Shown: piece by piece, positions 62,401-64,000 of the stretch
Layout of the letters: each line of letters begins with the position of its first letter
Position numbering within the stretch: position 1 is the first letter of the stretch
Origin: Ureibacillus chungkukjangi
Lineage (GTDB): Bacteria; Bacillota; Bacilli; Bacillales_A; Planococcaceae
Assembly (NCBI RefSeq): GCF_003217295.1
Contig: NZ_QJTJ01000004.1
Span: 162,513-226,512 of the forward strand
Reading direction: 5' to 3'
Length of the DNA stretch: 64,000 nucleotides
Position numbers and translations under genes: made by a program
The notes under the pieces: generated by a model
The model's input: the letters and a program-made list of their open reading frames with translations, nothing else
Databases searched by the model: none
What the model was told of the DNA's origin: nothing

Positions 62401-63759
62401 ATGATCTCGAAAAATCAAATAAATGAACGTGATCAAATTGAGATGATTACAATTGAACAACTTGTACCACCGAATCATCTTGTTAGAAAGCTTGAATCAG
62501 CTATTGATTTTTCCTTCATCTATCCACTAGTAGAACCACTGTATTCAACACTAGGTCGACCGAGTGTGGATCCAGTCGTATTAATTAAAATGACATTTGT
62601 TCAATATGTATTTGGAATTCGTTCAATGCGTCAAACTATAAAAGAGATCGAGACGAATATGGCATATCGATGGTTTTTAGGATTTGGATTCCATTCTGAA
62701 GTACCGCACTTTTCTACCTTCGGTAAAAATTATGAACGTCGTTTCCAAGATACGGATATCTTTGAACAGATCTTCTATCGAATTCTTAAAGAAATTGCAG
62801 ATAAAGGATTACTAAGTGCCGACCATGTCTTCATCGATTCAACTCATGTTAAAGCCAGTGCGAATAAACGTAAATTCGAAAAGAAGATTGTACGCAAAGA
62901 GACTCGGGCATATGAAGCTAAACTTCAAGAAGAGTTGAATCAAGATCGGATTGATCATGGGAAGAAACCATTCCCGCCAGATAAATTTGAAAAAGAAGAT
63001 ATGAAGGAAATTAAAGAGAGTACGACAGATCCTGAAAGTGGCTACTATGTAAAAGATGAACGGACGAAGCAGTTTGCTTATTCATTCCATGCGGCAGCGG
63101 ATAGGTATGGATTTATACTTGGATCGATTGTGACACCTGGGAATGTTCATGATAGTCATATGCTTCAGCCACTTGTTGAAAAGGTAATGGAAAAAGTGAA
63201 GAAGCCACTTGCGGTTGCGGCCGATGCTGCTTATAAAACACCTGCGATTACTAAGTTTTTATTTGAACATGATATTCAACCGGCACTTCCGTATACACGA
63301 CCAAAAACGAAGGATGGATTTTTACGTAAACACGATTATGTATATGACGAGTACTATGATTGTTACCTTTGTCCGGAAGGGCAAATCCTAAAATATTCGA
63401 CAACGACTAAAGATGGAAAACGCCAATACAAATCGAACCCTACTGAGTGTGCAAACTGTCCTTTGCTTGCTCGATGTACGAACAGTAAAGACCATCGAAA
63501 AATTATTGAGCGTCATATTTGGGCACATCATGTAGAGGAAGCGGATCATCTTCGTCATCAAAACGATATCAAACAAATATATGCAAGACGTAAAGAAACG
63601 ATTGAACGTGTTTTTGCGGATGCGAAAGAAAAGCATGGTATGCGATGGACAACCCTACGTGGGATTAAAAAATTGTCCATGCAGGCGATGCTTACTTTTG
63701 CTGCCATGAATTTAAAGAAGCTTGCCAATTGGACATGGCAAGCTCCAGAAATGGTCTAA
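62401..63759 (+). CDS. IS1182-family transposase
   Basis: GAGGTG lies seven bases before the ATG at 62401, so it is preferred to the ATG six bases earlier. The 452-residue protein has the N-terminal DUF772 region (LVRKLESAIDFSFIYPLVEPLYSTLGRPSVDPVVLIKM), then a DDE domain: the first Asp in VFIDSTHVKASANK, the second in VAADAAYKTP, and the Glu in the late KETIERVFADAKEKHGMRW. Between them lies a CPEGQ, then CANCPLLARC cysteine cluster. All catalytic positions look intact, so the element is probably active. Confidence 0.93.
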   Translation: MISKNQINERDQIEMITIEQLVPPNHLVRKLESAIDFSFIYPLVEPLYSTLGRPSVDPVVLIKMTFVQYVFGIRSMRQTIKEIETNMAYRWFLGFGFHSEVPHFSTFGKNYERRFQDTDIFEQIFYRILKEIADKGLLSADHVFIDSTHVKASANKRKFEKKIVRKETRAYEAKLQEELNQDRIDHGKKPFPPDKFEKEDMKEIKESTTDPESGYYVKDERTKQFAYSFHAAADRYGFILGSIVTPGNVHDSHMLQPLVEKVMEKVKKPLAVAADAAYKTPAITKFLFEHDIQPALPYTRPKTKDGFLRKHDYVYDEYYDCYLCPEGQILKYSTTTKDGKRQYKSNPTECANCPLLARCTNSKDHRKIIERHIWAHHVEEADHLRHQNDIKQIYARRKETIERVFADAKEKHGMRWTTLRGIKKLSMQAMLTFAAMNLKKLANWTWQAPEMV

Positions 63760-63835
63760 AATAGAATACTCGTAGAGTACTTTTGCTTAAAATAAGACTG
63801 TCAAATACCCGAAAAACGTTCAAAATTACAAAAGG

Positions 63836-63866
63836 CCTTCAGAATGTGACCATTCTGAAGGTCTTT
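63836..63866 (+). terminator. Hairpin terminator after transposase
   Basis: CCTTCAGAATG and CATTCTGAAGG are a perfect 11-bp stem with a four-base loop, followed by TCTTTT. Confidence 0.85.
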
Positions 63867-63880
63867 TGTCGACAATCTGA

Positions 63881-63906
63881 GGTAAAATTACTCCGGTAAT
63901 TTTACC
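63881..63906. repeat. 26-bp palindrome, right copy, with T run
   Basis: Identical to 62131-62156 and followed by TTTTTT (63907-63912). The pair of palindrome and T run is the complete original terminator. Confidence 0.9.
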
Positions 63907-63912
63907 TTTTTT

Positions 63913-64000
63913 GTGTGCCGGGCATGTCCGTCAACTAGGTGATGAAAGTTCACTGTGGGCGTTGAGATATGCGAACCACTAGCCAAACGCAAGGGTGTCC
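63913..64000 (+). mobile_element. 5' end of probable class C group II intron (cut by window)
   Basis: Directly after the terminator T run the sequence reads GTGTGCCGGGCATG and continues to GCAAGGGTGTCC at the window edge, both of which I recall as typical of the 5' domain I region of bacterial class C introns. Class C introns are known to insert just downstream of intrinsic-terminator hairpins, which fits the site exactly. The maturase gene and the 3' end lie outside the window, so the call depends on 88 bases plus position. Confidence 0.6.

Larger units (their letters stand above)
62157..63880 (+). mobile_element. IS1182-family insertion sequence, 1,724 bp
   Basis: Ends are defined by terminal inverted repeats: TCAGACTGTAGACAAA at the left and, on the opposite strand, TCAGATTGTCGACAAA at the right (14 of 16 match). 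Identical 26-bp palindromes flank it. The transposase type, the length and the palindromic target all agree with the IS1182 family. Both flanking copies are identical, so the insertion may be recent. It has its own hairpins near each end (62159-62206 and 63836-63866). Confidence 0.9.

Overview
The window comes from an AT-rich, low-GC Gram-positive genome of the Bacillales, most likely Planococcaceae (the Lysinibacillus/Solibacillus/Ureibacillus side). The evidence is gene content and order: hag-flaG-fliD-fliT-fliS-hpf, secA-prfB, comK, uvrBA-yvlB, ftsEX, a CtpB-type protease, minJ, addBA and yisL. Shine-Dalgarno sequences are strong and TTG/GTG starts are common. No rRNA, tRNA or CRISPR array was seen. 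The genus assignment is inference.

Region 1 (1 to about 6,005) is the right-hand part of an integrated element whose left end lies outside the window. It carries the end of one tyrosine recombinase, a 30-codon ORF, a small protein of unknown function, a large primase-helicase-like replication protein, a second complete tyrosine recombinase and a DNA-binding protein. It ends inside the flagellin gene: the hag reading frame resumes at about codon 12 and has lost its native start, promoter and first residues. Region 2 (7,107-12,782) is the rest of the flagellar cluster (flaG, fliD, fliT-like, fliS), a PilZ protein, hpf with a structured leader, and a nuclease-like protein fused to a winged helix.

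Region 3 (13,673-25,813) is one Tad/Flp pilus operon behind a good sigma-A promoter: cpaB, cpaE, cpaF, tadB, tadC, flp, then a VWA lipoprotein, a glycine-rich repeat protein, four small membrane proteins and two TadE/TadG-type pseudopilins. No prepilin peptidase is in the operon. Region 4 (26,511-33,176) has an EamA transporter, secA, prfB with its programmed frameshift, and a compact unit in which a gene with a LexA-type box overlaps comK tail to tail between 20-bp perfect inverted repeats. Region 5 (33,287-56,359) is DNA repair and cell envelope: uvrBA, yvlB, ftsEX with an M23 hydrolase, a thioredoxin-like protein, CtpB, MinJ, azlCD, a VTT protein and addBA. Region 6 (56,432-64,000) has a DUF418 protein, an FAH-family protein, yisL, a GH13 amylase-like protein without its catalytic residues, an IS1182-family insertion sequence sitting in that gene's terminator, and the 5' end of a probable class C group II intron immediately after the same terminator.

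Three long non-coding gaps (12.8-13.4 kb, 25.9-26.4 kb, 59.3-60.3 kb) hold tandem repeats. Their sequences differ, but the period is 52 bp in two of them and 51-52 bp in the third, close to five turns of the DNA helix. Together with the interrupted flagellin gene, the comK cassette and the doubly targeted terminator, these are the observations most worth following up.
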